This document shows, one piece after another, positions 18,067 through 26,197 of a DNA stretch of 64,000 bases (position 1 is its first letter; the number at the start of each line of letters is the position of its first letter). Both the position numbers and the translations under genes were made by a program. Source of the stretch: Erythrobacter sp. (GTDB lineage: Bacteria; Pseudomonadota; Alphaproteobacteria; Sphingomonadales; Sphingomonadaceae); NCBI RefSeq assembly GCF_030066995.1, contig NZ_JASJAP010000001.1, positions 851,230 through 915,229 on the forward strand, in the 5' to 3' direction. The notes under the pieces were generated by a model, which worked only from the letters and a program-made list of their open reading frames with translations, was not told where the DNA came from and did no database searches.

Positions 18067-18693
18067 TTAATTGTCGCTCTTGGATTGCAGCGGAATGCCA
18101 ATTCTGGCCGCCACCCCATCAGCGTAAAGGCAAACCACATCGTTCACGGTGCCGCGATGTATTGATTCGGTTCCCCCAAAACTTCTCGGAACCCGCTCGG
18201 CCGTCGCTCTTACCAAGTCCTCAACTTGGGACATGCAGACAGGGCGTGCCAATGTGAAATTGATGCAGCGCCGCAAAAAGCCTAGCTGAAATTGGCTGCC
18301 GTTTTCATCGAGCTCTTCTGCGATGCGATTGTTGAAAGACTCCCATTCGAAATCACTGCGCCAGTCATCCAGAATGAAGTACCCCCAATAATGCGTAAAT
18401 CGCCCTTCCTTGGCGGACTCCATGAGTTGATCTCCAGGGAAAAGCTGAGCTGGCTCATAGCCACACTCGGCCCCGTCAGGCGGAGGGATTGAGCTATAAA
18501 GAACAAATTTGTTCTTCTCTTCGTCTCGATAAGCGCTCACGAGTTTTTGAGCTTCAGTCCGGACCTGCACGGGATTGGGCGGCAAGTTGATTGAGATGAG
18601 CGTTGCAACAGCAGCGATCAGAACGGGTCCGAAAACAGCAGCAACACTGACAAGCACAATGCTCGAAAGCATTTTCTTCAATCTGCGACTCAT
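18067..18693 (-). CDS. hypothetical membrane-anchored protein
   Basis: A 208-residue protein I do not recognise. It begins with basic residues and one hydrophobic anchor (IVLVSVAAVFGPVLIAAVATLI), and the rest is probably periplasmic, rich in aromatic and acidic residues (FTHYWGYFILDDWRSDFEWE) with four cysteines (AECGYE, RRCINF, RPVCMS, DVVCLY). Base composition is visibly less GC-rich than its neighbours. Its ATG overlaps the xerC stop by 4 bases (ATGA), so it is coupled to xerC. Its stop is 24 bases from the IS right end. The composition suggests acquisition, the coupling argues for settled function. Confidence 0.6.
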   Translation of the reverse strand: MSRRLKKMLSSIVLVSVAAVFGPVLIAAVATLISINLPPNPVQVRTEAQKLVSAYRDEEKNKFVLYSSIPPPDGAECGYEPAQLFPGDQLMESAKEGRFTHYWGYFILDDWRSDFEWESFNNRIAEELDENGSQFQLGFLRRCINFTLARPVCMSQVEDLVRATAERVPRSFGGTESIHRGTVNDVVCLYADGVAARIGIPLQSKSDN

Positions 18694-19595
18694 AGTGAAC
18701 CCTTCTTCGCCCGAGGATGCGCCGCGCGGTAATCTTCGAGCATCTTCGCCGCGTCCACCTTGGTGTAGATCTGCGTTGAACCCAGCGAGGCGTGGCCCAG
18801 CAATTCCTGCAAACTTCGTAAATCCGCTCCCGCTCCCAGCAGGTGCGTTGCGAAAGAGTGCCGCAGCGCGTGCGGGGTTGCGGTGTCGGGCAGGCCGAGC
18901 GCCTTGCGCGCGTTTGCCATCGCCTTTTGCACCATGCCGGGCGAGAGCGGCCCGCCTTTGACGCCTCGAAAGAGGGGAGCTTCCGGCTCAAGGTCGAAGG
19001 GGCAGGCGCTCGCATACTCGGCCACCGCTTTCCGCGTGATCGGCAGGATCGGCACGATGCGCTGTTTGCCGCCTTTGCCAGTGACGCTCAGCGTCTCTGC
19101 CAAAGGCGCGTCACGGCCCGTCAGCGAGAGCGCTTCGGCAATGCGCAGGCCCGAGCCGTACATCAACAGCAGCACCGTCCGGTCGCGCGCGCCAACCCAA
19201 TCGTCGCCCGCCAGACCATCGACCAGATCGGTGATGTTGACGGCTTCGTCGGGCGTGACGGGGCGGGGCAGGCCCTTCTTCAGGCGCGGGCCGCGAAGGC
19301 GCGGCGCGGCGGGATCGGGATCGCCCGCTTGTTCGCGCGCAAACCGGACAAAAGCCTTGAGCGCCGACAATTCGCGCGCCGCGCTCGCGTTGCCGAGCCC
19401 TTCGGCCCGGCGCGCGGCGAGGTGGCGGCGTAGATCGTGCGCTTCGATCCGCGCGGCGGCGTCCCAGTCGGCGAGGTCATGGCGGGCAATAATCCGCTGC
19501 GCCGCCGCCATATACGCGCGCACCGTGTGCGGGCTGCGGCGCCTGGCGTGGGTCAGGTGATCGCGCCACGCCTCCAGAAGGTCGGCTGCGCTCAT
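18690..19595 (-). CDS. xerC: tyrosine recombinase XerC
   Basis: Site-specific recombinase that with XerD resolves chromosome dimers at dif. It has 301 residues with a SAM-like N-terminal core-binding domain and a C-terminal catalytic domain. All six catalytic residues are present: R151 (GSGLRIAE), K174 (GKGGKQR), H242 and R245 (HALRHSFATHLL), H268 (LLGHAS) and Y277 (STQIYTKVD). It overlaps the hemW start upstream and the hypothetical gene downstream by 4 bases each, an operon-like chain. No integrase context (attachment site or cargo) is seen, so a housekeeping role fits. Confidence 0.92.
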   Translation of the reverse strand: MSAADLLEAWRDHLTHARRRSPHTVRAYMAAAQRIIARHDLADWDAAARIEAHDLRRHLAARRAEGLGNASAARELSALKAFVRFAREQAGDPDPAAPRLRGPRLKKGLPRPVTPDEAVNITDLVDGLAGDDWVGARDRTVLLLMYGSGLRIAEALSLTGRDAPLAETLSVTGKGGKQRIVPILPITRKAVAEYASACPFDLEPEAPLFRGVKGGPLSPGMVQKAMANARKALGLPDTATPHALRHSFATHLLGAGADLRSLQELLGHASLGSTQIYTKVDAAKMLEDYRAAHPRAKKGSL

Positions 19596-20743
19596 CCGCT
19601 CACCAACTCATCGCCCACCAGCTCGGCGATGAGCGAGTTGAGAACGCCCATGCCTTCGCGTTCGACGCCGAGGCGATCATCGCGTTGCCACACAAGGCCC
19701 AGCGCCTGGTACCTCTCCACCGCCTCGCGGCTCACCATCGCCCAGCGCGCCCGGCCAAACCGCGCTTCAAGCCCGGCAAGATCGATCCCCGCAACCAGGC
19801 GCAGCCCCATCAGCAGCGCCTCGGAAATCTGGGCTTCGCTCGTCAGCTGGCTCTGCACCGCGATCCCGTGCCCGCGCTCATTGACGGCCTTGAGGTAGTT
19901 TTCCGGCTTCTTGTGCCGTTCGGTCGCAAACCCGCCGCGCCGACCATGCGCGCCGGGGCCAATCCCGGCGTAATCCTGATAGCGCCAATAGGTGAGGTTG
20001 TGGCGGCTTTCCTCACCGGGCGCGGCGTGGTTGCTGATCTCGTAAGCAGGCAGGCTAGCGGCGGCGGTACGCTCTTGCGTAAGCCCATACAGCTCTGCCG
20101 CCTCATCATCGTCCAGCGGTTCGAACACGCCGCGCCGAACATCGGTCGCAAAGCGCGTGCCGGGCTCAATGGTCAGCTGGTAGAGCGAGAGGTGAGTTGT
20201 CCCAAGGCTCAGCGCGCGGTCCAGCTGCGCCTCCCACTGCCGCGCCGTCTGGCCGGGCAAAGCGTAGATCAGGTCGAAACTCACCCGCTGAAAGCGCGCC
20301 TGCGCGGTTTCAAGGGCGTTCAGCGCCTCTTGCGCTCCATGAAGGCGCCCCAGCCAGCGCAGAGCTTCGTCCTCCAGCGACTGCACACCCAGCGACACGC
20401 GGTTGATCCCGGCGCGCGCCAGATCGGCAAAATTCGCCGCTTCGACCGAGGATGGATTGGCCTCCAGGGTGATCTCGATACCCGGCGCAAAGCCCCACAA
20501 GCGCTGGGCCTCATCGATCAATTCACTGGCGAGCGCCGGTGGCATCAGCGAAGGCGTGCCGCCGCCAAAGAAGATCGAGCGCAATGTCTCGCCGCCCGCC
20601 GCTTCAGCCTCGGCGCGCATATCGGCGAGAAGCGCCGCCCGCCACGCCTCGACATCGACCGTCTCGCGCACATGCGAATTGAAATCGCAATAAGGGCACT
20701 TCTTGGCGCAAAAGGGCCAGTGAACGTAGAGCGCGCGTGCCAT
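19592..20743 (-). CDS. hemW: HemW-like radical SAM protein
   Basis: A 383-residue radical SAM protein of the coproporphyrinogen oxidase-like family. The cluster motif CxxxCxxC is at C12, C16 and C19 (HWPFCAKKCPYCDFNSH). The length (shorter than HemN, about 450) and absence of the HemN N-terminal extension favour HemW, a haem chaperone rather than an oxidase. Further blocks: FFGGGTPSLMPP, EANPSSVEAANFADLARAGI, GVQSLEDEALRWLGRLH. In this lineage hemW commonly follows rph-rdgB; here the CAP gene at 20791 is divergent and sits between. Confidence 0.9.
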   Translation of the reverse strand: MARALYVHWPFCAKKCPYCDFNSHVRETVDVEAWRAALLADMRAEAEAAGGETLRSIFFGGGTPSLMPPALASELIDEAQRLWGFAPGIEITLEANPSSVEAANFADLARAGINRVSLGVQSLEDEALRWLGRLHGAQEALNALETAQARFQRVSFDLIYALPGQTARQWEAQLDRALSLGTTHLSLYQLTIEPGTRFATDVRRGVFEPLDDDEAAELYGLTQERTAAASLPAYEISNHAAPGEESRHNLTYWRYQDYAGIGPGAHGRRGGFATERHKKPENYLKAVNERGHGIAVQSQLTSEAQISEALLMGLRLVAGIDLAGLEARFGRARWAMVSREAVERYQALGLVWQRDDRLGVEREGMGVLNSLIAELVGDELVSG

Positions 20744-20790
20744 GAGGGCCTTTCAGCCTTTCTTAAGCTGGTGGAGTCAAGCTTTCGGAC

Positions 20791-21354
20791 ATGGCGATGC
20801 GCAATTCTCTCACTGTGCTTGCAGGCTTGGGAAGCCTTGGTTGCGCGTTGATCCTGGGTTCGGCCTCGCTGGCCGTTGCCAGCACCTCTCATACGTCCAA
20901 AGAGCGCATCTGGCTGAACGAGCACAACGCGGCGCGCGCCGAATTCGGCAGCGCTCCGGTGGTCTGGAACGCGAAGCTCGCCAATGAAGCCGAGGGCTGG
21001 GCGCGCACCCTCGCGCGCCGGGGGCACCTGCGCCACTCCTCACGCGAGCAGCGCGGCGGAACCGGCGAGAATCTGTGGATGGGCACGCGCGGCCATTATG
21101 CACCCGCGCAGATGATCGGCAGTTTTGTGGATGAGCAGGCCGATTTTGTGCCGGGCCGCTTCCCGCAGGTGTCGCGCACCGGGCGCTGGAGCGATGTGGG
21201 GCACTACACGCAGATCGTGTGGCCCGAAACGCGTGAGATCGGTTGCGCCATCGCGACCGGGAAGAGGTACGATGTGCTGGTGTGCCGATACTGGCCCGCC
21301 GGAAACCTCATCGGCGAGACGCTGGCGCCCATGGCCAAGGTCGCCAAACGCTGA
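20791..21354 (+). CDS. secreted CAP (SCP/PR1) domain protein
   Basis: A 187-residue protein with a Sec signal peptide (hydrophobic to about residue 30, ending SLAVAST) and one CAP domain. Family residues visible: WLNEHNAARAEFG, WNAKLANEAEGWARTLA, GTGENLW, and VGHYTQIVWPETREIGCAI with YDVLVCRYWPAGN. The two histidines and two glutamates typical of the CAP cavity are present. The role of bacterial CAP proteins is mostly unknown. It is convergent with rdgB; their stops abut. Confidence 0.88.
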   Translation: MAMRNSLTVLAGLGSLGCALILGSASLAVASTSHTSKERIWLNEHNAARAEFGSAPVVWNAKLANEAEGWARTLARRGHLRHSSREQRGGTGENLWMGTRGHYAPAQMIGSFVDEQADFVPGRFPQVSRTGRWSDVGHYTQIVWPETREIGCAIATGKRYDVLVCRYWPAGNLIGETLAPMAKVAKR

Positions 21355-21990
21355 TCAAGCGCCGAATTGATCGGCGACCAGTTTTGCAAACGCGTCGGCG
21401 CGGTGGCTGATGCGGTGTTTTTCCTGCGGGTCAATCTCGGCGAAGGTCTCCTCGCCCGCGCGGCTTGAGGGCACAAACACCGGATCATAGCCAAAGCCAA
21501 GCGCGCCGCGCGGTGGCCATGTCAGCGCGCCGGGGCATCGGCCCTCATAGGTTGCGTGCTCCCCATCGGGCCACGCGATCGCCAGCACGCAGTGAAAGGC
21601 AGCCGAGCGGTCGATGTCGGACCCCAATTGCTGGAGCATCCCCTCAACCTTGCCCATCGCCATGTACCAGTCGCGCCCCGGCTCGCCTTCGAACCATTGA
21701 CGCTGAGCCCAGTCGGCGGTGTAGACCCCGGGCCGCCCGCCCAGCGCATCGACGCTAAGCCCGCTGTCATCGGCGAGCGCGGGCAGTTGCGAGGCTTCGG
21801 CCGCCGCGCGCGCCTTGATCAAAGCGTTCTCGACGAAGGTTGTGCCCGTTTCCGGCGGCTCGGGCAGACCCAGCGCCCCGGCAGAGAGGCATTTGAGACC
21901 GTAAGGCTCAAGCAACGCCGAAATCTCCTTCAGCTTGCCCGAATTGTGCGTCGCGATGACGAGCGAACCGCCGGAGAGTTTTCGGGTCAT
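21355..21990 (-). CDS. rdgB: XTP/dITP diphosphatase (RdgB/HAM1)
   Basis: Hydrolyses inosine and xanthosine triphosphates to keep them out of DNA. It has 211 residues from the ATG at 21990 ([19 protein letters not shown]). Motifs: [48 protein letters not shown] and [11 protein letters not shown]. The ATG overlaps the rph stop by 4 bases, giving a coupled rph-rdgB pair as in most alphaproteobacteria. Confidence 0.94.
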   Translation of the reverse strand: MTRKLSGGSLVIATHNSGKLKEISALLEPYGLKCLSAGALGLPEPPETGTTFVENALIKARAAAEASQLPALADDSGLSVDALGGRPGVYTADWAQRQWFEGEPGRDWYMAMGKVEGMLQQLGSDIDRSAAFHCVLAIAWPDGEHATYEGRCPGALTWPPRGALGFGYDPVFVPSSRAGEETFAEIDPQEKHRISHRADAFAKLVADQFGA

Positions 21991-22700
21991 TTCGTCGCGT
22001 CGATCTGCGCGGCAAAAATTTGGTCGCACCCCATGCGCGCCAGGCGCAGGAGGCGCAGGAGGCCTTCCTCGTCGTAGGTTGCGCCTTCTGCGGTGGCCTG
22101 AACCTCGGCGATCTGGCCGCCATCGATCAGCACGAAGTTCGCATCGGCGTCCGCCGAGCTGTCTTCGTCGTAATCGAGGTCCAGCACTGGCGTGCCCTGA
22201 TAGATCCCGCAGGAAATCGCGGCGACTTGCCCGGTGATCGGATCCTCCTTGATCTCTCCGGCCTTGATGAGGTCGCGCACCGCGAGCCTCAGCGCAATCC
22301 ACGCGCCGGAAATCGCGGCTGTGCGCGTGCCGCCATCGGCCTGTATGACGTCGCAATCGAGCGTGATCTGGCGCTCGCCCAGCTTCTGAAGGTCCACCAC
22401 CGCGCGCAAGGAGCGACCGATCAGGCGCTGGATCTCCTGCGTGCGCCCCGACTGCTTGCCGCGCGCCGCCTCGCGGCTGCTGCGTGTGTGCGTGGCGCGC
22501 GGGAGCATGGAATACTCACCCGTCACCCAGCCTTCGCCCTTGCCGCGCAGCCACGGCGGAATGCGTTCTTCAACGCTCGCGGTGCACAAGACGCGCGTGT
22601 CGCCGAAGCTGATGAGGCACGAACCTTCAGCGTGCTTGGTGAAGCCGGTTTCGATTGTAATCGCGCGCATTTCGTCGGGAGCGCGGTTGGACGGTCTCAT
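21987..22700 (-). CDS. rph: ribonuclease PH
   Basis: Phosphorolytic 3'-5' exoribonuclease that trims tRNA 3' ends. It has 237 residues from the ATG at 22700, preceded by AGGAGAATTGC. Blocks: [39 protein letters not shown] (phosphate-binding arginine region), [18 protein letters not shown] and [15 protein letters not shown]. The full-length C-terminus is intact, unlike the frameshifted E. coli K-12 gene. It is divergent from hrcA. Confidence 0.95.
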   Translation of the reverse strand: MRPSNRAPDEMRAITIETGFTKHAEGSCLISFGDTRVLCTASVEERIPPWLRGKGEGWVTGEYSMLPRATHTRSSREAARGKQSGRTQEIQRLIGRSLRAVVDLQKLGERQITLDCDVIQADGGTRTAAISGAWIALRLAVRDLIKAGEIKEDPITGQVAAISCGIYQGTPVLDLDYDEDSSADADANFVLIDGGQIAEVQATAEGATYDEEGLLRLLRLARMGCDQIFAAQIDATK

Positions 22701-22789
22701 GCAATTCTCCTGAGCCCGGCGCCGCTCGGTCTGAGCGTCGTAACGTGGGCGATTTTTGCTGGCCCAGCGCCGTAGAAGAAAGTGCAACG

Positions 22790-22822
22790 CTTCGACAAGC
22801 GCAACGCGAACGGGAATTGAGG
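22790..22822 (+). repeat. single REP-like palindrome unit
   Basis: CTTCGACAAG followed by CGCAACGCGAACGGG and AATTGAGG, aligning to the REP right arm and tail at 16213-16244 with a one-base indel and a few mismatches. Its tail TTGAGG coincides with the -35 element proposed for hrcA. Confidence 0.55.
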
Positions 22823-22845
22823 TTTGCGCGGAAAATCCATAGCTA
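22817..22845 (+). promoter_or_regulatory. possible sigma-70 promoter of hrcA
   Basis: TTGAGG (22817-22822), a 17-base spacer, then TAGCTA (22840-22845). Initiation about 7 bases on would coincide with the hrcA ATG at 22852, giving a leaderless or nearly leaderless transcript. No ribosome-binding site is visible before the ATG, which is consistent. Confidence 0.4.
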
Positions 22846-22851
22846 TCTGCT

Positions 22852-23895
22852 ATGTCCTCACCTCCCATCTCCGAACTGACAGACCGTGCGCGCGATATCT
22901 TTCAGCGTGTTGTCGAAGGCTATATCGAAACGGGCCAGCCCGTGGGCTCGAAGACGATCGCTTCGGACGGCGCGCTCAATCTCTCACCCGCTTCCATCCG
23001 CTCGGTGCTCGCCGATCTGGAATCGCTCGGCCTGCTCGCCGCGCCGCACACCAGCGCGGGACGCATGCCGACCGATGCGGGGCTGCGTATCTTTGTCGAT
23101 GGCATGATGCGCGTCGCCGAACCCACCCCCGAAGAACGCGTGCGGATCGAGGCGGGGCTCGCAGAGACCGGCGCGGTCGAGCAGGCGCTGACCAAGGCGA
23201 GCGCGCTTTTGTCCGATCTTTCGGGGGCGGCGGGCATGGTCATGGTGCCCACGCGCGAGGCGCGTCTGGCGCAGTTTAACCTCGTTGACCTTGGACACGG
23301 CCGCGCCTTGGCCGTCCTCGTCGATGAAGAGGGCGGGGTGGAGAACCGGGTGCTTGACCTTGAGCGGATCGCCTCGTCCAGCGCTCTCGAACAGGCCAGC
23401 AATTACATCACAGCGCGGCTCTCGGGACGCACGCTGAGCGAAGCGGCGCGGGCAATGCGCGCGGAAATTGCGGCCGAACGCTCCGAGCTGGACGAGGCAA
23501 GCCGCGATCTGGTCGAACGCGGCCTTGCGGTGTGGAGCGAGGACACCGAGGAACGCCCGGTGTTGATCGTGCGCGGCGCGGCCAATCTGCTCGACGAAAC
23601 GGCGCTCGACGATATCGAGCGCGTGCGTTCGCTGCTGGATGATCTGGAAGACAAGCAATCGGTCGCGGCCCTGCTTGAAAGCGCGCGCGAAGCCGACGCC
23701 ACACGCATCTTCATTGGCAGCGAGAACCGCCTGTTCGGTTTGTCCGGTTCCTCGGTCATCGCCTCTCCCTATCGCGACCGTGAGGGCCGGGTGGTCGGCG
23801 TTCTCGGTGTCATCGGCCCGACGCGGTTGAATTACGCGCGCGTGGTCCCCATGGTGGATTTGACCGCCCGATCGCTGGGCAAATTGATCTCATAG
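22852..23895 (+). CDS. hrcA: heat-inducible transcription repressor HrcA
   Basis: Repressor that binds CIRCE operators, usually before groESL, and is released on heat shock. It has 347 residues: an N-terminal winged helix ([53 protein letters not shown]) and a C-terminal GAF-like dimerisation region ([20 protein letters not shown]). No CIRCE sequence (TTAGCACTC-N9-GAGTGCTAA) is in front of it or dnaK, so its targets lie outside this window. grpE follows 36 bases downstream. Confidence 0.94.
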   Translation: MSSPPISELTDRARDIFQRVVEGYIETGQPVGSKTIASDGALNLSPASIRSVLADLESLGLLAAPHTSAGRMPTDAGLRIFVDGMMRVAEPTPEERVRIEAGLAETGAVEQALTKASALLSDLSGAAGMVMVPTREARLAQFNLVDLGHGRALAVLVDEEGGVENRVLDLERIASSSALEQASNYITARLSGRTLSEAARAMRAEIAAERSELDEASRDLVERGLAVWSEDTEERPVLIVRGAANLLDETALDDIERVRSLLDDLEDKQSVAALLESAREADATRIFIGSENRLFGLSGSSVIASPYRDREGRVVGVLGVIGPTRLNYARVVPMVDLTARSLGKLIS

Positions 23896-23931
23896 AAACA
23901 ACGCTGTTTTTGCAGAATTGGACGCACATCG

Positions 23932-24504
23932 ATGAACGACAACAACAAACCGCAGGATGATGCGGTGGCCGAAGAGCTGAAAGGCGTGCCCGAGCATATG
24001 CTGGACGGCGAGGAGGGCGAAGAGGGCTCCGTCGAAGAGGCGCTGGAGAGTCTGAAGGAAGACCTGAAAGCCGCCGAGCAGGAAACGCTCTACGCCAAGG
24101 CCGAGACGCAGAACCTGCGCCGCCGGATGGAAAAGGAAATGCAGGACGCGCGCAATTACGCCGCGACCGGTTTTGCGCGCGATGTTCTGGTGGTGTGGGA
24201 CAATCTGGCCCGCGCGGTCGAGGCTATCCCGGACACCTTGCGCGAAGACGAAAAGATGAAGGGCCTTGCGGTGGGTATCGAGGCAACCCAGCGCGAGCTT
24301 GAAAAGGTGTTCAAGCAGCACGGCATTGAGCGCATCGCCGCGATGGGCCTGCCGCTCGATCCCAACCAGCATCAGGCGATGATCGAGGTTCCCAGCGCAG
24401 ACGCCGAGCCGGGCACCGTCGTTCAGGAGATGCAATCAGGCTGGACGATCAAGGACCGCCTGCTGCGCCCGGCGATGGTGGGCGTGGCGAAAGCGGCGGA
24501 GTGA
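23932..24504 (+). CDS. grpE: GrpE nucleotide exchange factor
   Basis: Co-chaperone that releases ADP from DnaK. It has 190 residues: an acidic disordered N-terminus (DGEEGEEGSVEEALESLKED), a long coiled coil (AEQETLYAKAETQNLRRRMEKE), then the beta-domain with LDPNQHQAMIEVPS and GWTIKDRLLRPAMVGVAK. It follows hrcA in the same direction. dnaK is 1.7 kb further on, separated by three minus-strand genes, so it is a separate transcription unit. Confidence 0.95.
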   Translation: MNDNNKPQDDAVAEELKGVPEHMLDGEEGEEGSVEEALESLKEDLKAAEQETLYAKAETQNLRRRMEKEMQDARNYAATGFARDVLVVWDNLARAVEAIPDTLREDEKMKGLAVGIEATQRELEKVFKQHGIERIAAMGLPLDPNQHQAMIEVPSADAEPGTVVQEMQSGWTIKDRLLRPAMVGVAKAAE

Positions 24505-24508
24505 TCGC

Positions 24509-25000
24509 CTAAAGCTCCAGCACCATCTGCAAGTTGCAGCGTGAATAGGGCGTTGGGTGCTCTTCGTCCTGGCTGAGCGGGCGGAAGCCCTTGCGCATGT
24601 AGAGCCGGGTGGCGGCCTCAAGCTTGTTGTTGGTTTCCAGCCAGATAGTCTTGGCACCGTGCCTGCGCGCCGTTTCGATCAAGTGGTCCAGCACCGCAGA
24701 CCCGATGCCCATCCCTTGCGCTCTTGGATCGGTTGCCATCTTGACAAGTTCGAGCCTGCGCAACTGACCCGTGTCTGTCTGAGGGACCATCAGCGCGCCT
24801 GTCCCGACCGCTTCTGCGTCCATCTCGGCGATGGCGATATGGCCGCCGGGCGCGAGGATGGTCTCTTCCGGTGCGCGCAATACACGTTCGTCTTCCGCCT
24901 CGATCCCGAAGTGTTCCTCGATCCACCGTCGGTTCAGCCGCGCAAACGCCTGCGCATCGCCGGGCTGGAAGGGGCGGATGGTGAAGGGCGCTTCAACCAA
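24509..25000 (-). CDS. GNAT family N-acetyltransferase
   Basis: A 163-residue acetyltransferase with one GNAT domain: the acetyl-CoA motif A is KMATDPRAQGMGIGSAVLDHLIE and motif B is NNKLEAATRLYMRKGFRPL. The substrate is unknown. The start is taken as a TTG at 25000 because AAGGGG lies 8 bases upstream; an ATG at 25033 would add 11 residues. Either way it overlaps the end of the preceding zinc-motif gene, so the two are coupled. Confidence 0.78.
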   Translation of the reverse strand: MVEAPFTIRPFQPGDAQAFARLNRRWIEEHFGIEAEDERVLRAPEETILAPGGHIAIAEMDAEAVGTGALMVPQTDTGQLRRLELVKMATDPRAQGMGIGSAVLDHLIETARRHGAKTIWLETNNKLEAATRLYMRKGFRPLSQDEEHPTPYSRCNLQMVLEL

Positions 25001-25469
25001 GGCTCGCCCCTTCAAAATTGACCAGCGCGTCATACGCCGCCTTGTCCGCGACGCCTGCAAGGGTGAGGCCCTGTCTCAGCCAGAACGCGTGCTGCACGAT
25101 CATCGCCTGCTGCTCGATCCCGTAGGCAGAGAGGGGTTGACCGGGCCTCAGCGCATAGTCGTAGCGGCAAAACGGATGGCGGTTGAGGATGAGATACCAT
25201 TGCCCTCGCTTTTGGGTCTGCCACACATGCACAAGCTCGTGAATCAAGAGGCCCTGCCGGATCACGCTTTCGCGCGAGAAGTCATCGCAATAGGCGCTTC
25301 CGCTCGGGTGAAAGTGGATGTGCCCGCGCGGGGCCATGGTGACCTTGCGCGGCTGGAAGGGAAACCACTTGCGGCGGCGCAGGCGGATCGGCTCATAGTC
25401 GAGGGCGGCGCCGAACACCGAGCGCGCCATCGCGACCTCTCCGGAGGTCAAGCCACGCTCCCCGCCCAC
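24993..25469 (-). CDS. vgr-related zinc-motif protein
   Basis: A 158-residue protein with a zincin-type motif HELVHVWQ in the middle (LLIHELVHVWQTQKRGQWY). It belongs to a family annotated as vgr-related in sphingomonads; I know of no established function. The HExxH suggests a metallopeptidase or a metal-binding remnant. No signal peptide is seen. The 3' end overlaps the GNAT gene by 8 bases. The C-terminal part (GIEQQAMIVQHAFWLRQG) is helical. Confidence 0.68.
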   Translation of the reverse strand: MGGERGLTSGEVAMARSVFGAALDYEPIRLRRRKWFPFQPRKVTMAPRGHIHFHPSGSAYCDDFSRESVIRQGLLIHELVHVWQTQKRGQWYLILNRHPFCRYDYALRPGQPLSAYGIEQQAMIVQHAFWLRQGLTLAGVADKAAYDALVNFEGASLG

Positions 25470-25501
25470 AGGGCAGGCCGGGATTGCGTTTGCGTTCGAC
25501 G

Positions 25502-26002
25502 TCAGCGCTCTTCCCCGGCGGCGCGCACTTCAGCATCAAACTTGTGCGTCTTGCCCCCTACGATCTTGAGCGTGACTTTCGCGGTTGAGCCCGGTGCGAT
25601 GCTCTCATCAAGCCCGTTGACCATGATGTGGAAACCGCCCGGCTCAAAGCTCTGGCTCTCGCCGCCGCGGACCGCGATGGGACCAGCCTCGGCCATGGTC
25701 ATTTCGAAGTTGTATTCCATCATCGCATGGACACTCGCGCTCTCAGCGCCCTCGACCTCGGCTCCGGTGATCGAAATGCCGCGCTCGCCGTTATAGGCGA
25801 CGTCGAAATAGACCGCAGCGGGGTTGCCGGAGACCGGCGGCAGGACAAGCCGCGCGTTGGTCACTTCGATGCCGGGATAGACGCCCTCGACCTCGACCGG
25901 AGCCGCCGCTTCTTCGGCGCATGCGCCCAGTGCCAAGCTCAAACCAACCGCCGCGCCCATCGCCGCCGTCCGACCTTTGGCAACCCAATTCCATCCGCTC
26001 AT
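25502..26002 (-). CDS. PCu(A)C-type copper chaperone lipoprotein
   Basis: A 166-residue periplasmic copper chaperone that delivers Cu(I) to cytochrome oxidase assembly. A lipobox LALGAC follows a signal peptide. The copper motif H-M-x10-M-x21-H-x-M is visible in VHAMMEYNFEMTMAEAG and ending GGFHIMVNGL. I chose the ATG at 26002 (MSGWNWVAKG). It is divergent from dnaK, sharing a 195-base intergenic region. Its usual partner, a SenC/Sco protein, is not in the window. Confidence 0.88.
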   Translation of the reverse strand: MSGWNWVAKGRTAAMGAAVGLSLALGACAEEAAAPVEVEGVYPGIEVTNARLVLPPVSGNPAAVYFDVAYNGERGISITGAEVEGAESASVHAMMEYNFEMTMAEAGPIAVRGGESQSFEPGGFHIMVNGLDESIAPGSTAKVTLKIVGGKTHKFDAEVRAAGEER

Positions 26003-26068
26003 AATTCGATCCTTTGATGCAAACCTGTCTCTTAGTGAGGCTGGGCAAAAAACTAGGGGCAAGGGTGT

Positions 26069-26096
26069 CTTGTGCCAAGCAAAAGCGCACCTATAT
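26069..26096 (+). promoter_or_regulatory. heat-shock (RpoH-type) promoter of dnaK
   Basis: CTTG (26069-26072), a 17-base spacer, and CCTATAT (26090-26096) match the alphaproteobacterial RpoH consensus (CTTG about 17 bases from CyTATnT). Initiation near 26103 would leave a 5' leader of about 95 bases before dnaK. The position in front of a heat-shock gene makes the match credible. Confidence 0.6.
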
Positions 26097-26197
26097 CCGC
26101 GTCATATTCGAGCCGCCGAGCCGCTTTGCCCGCAGGAATTTCACAGGGGAGGCGCGAAGGCGCGGTGTCCAACAAGCCTGTAAGAGATGGGAAGACA

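Noticed and set aside
22701..22851. A CIRCE operator before hrcA
   Set aside because: No sequence close to TTAGCACTC-N9-GAGTGCTAA exists there or before dnaK.
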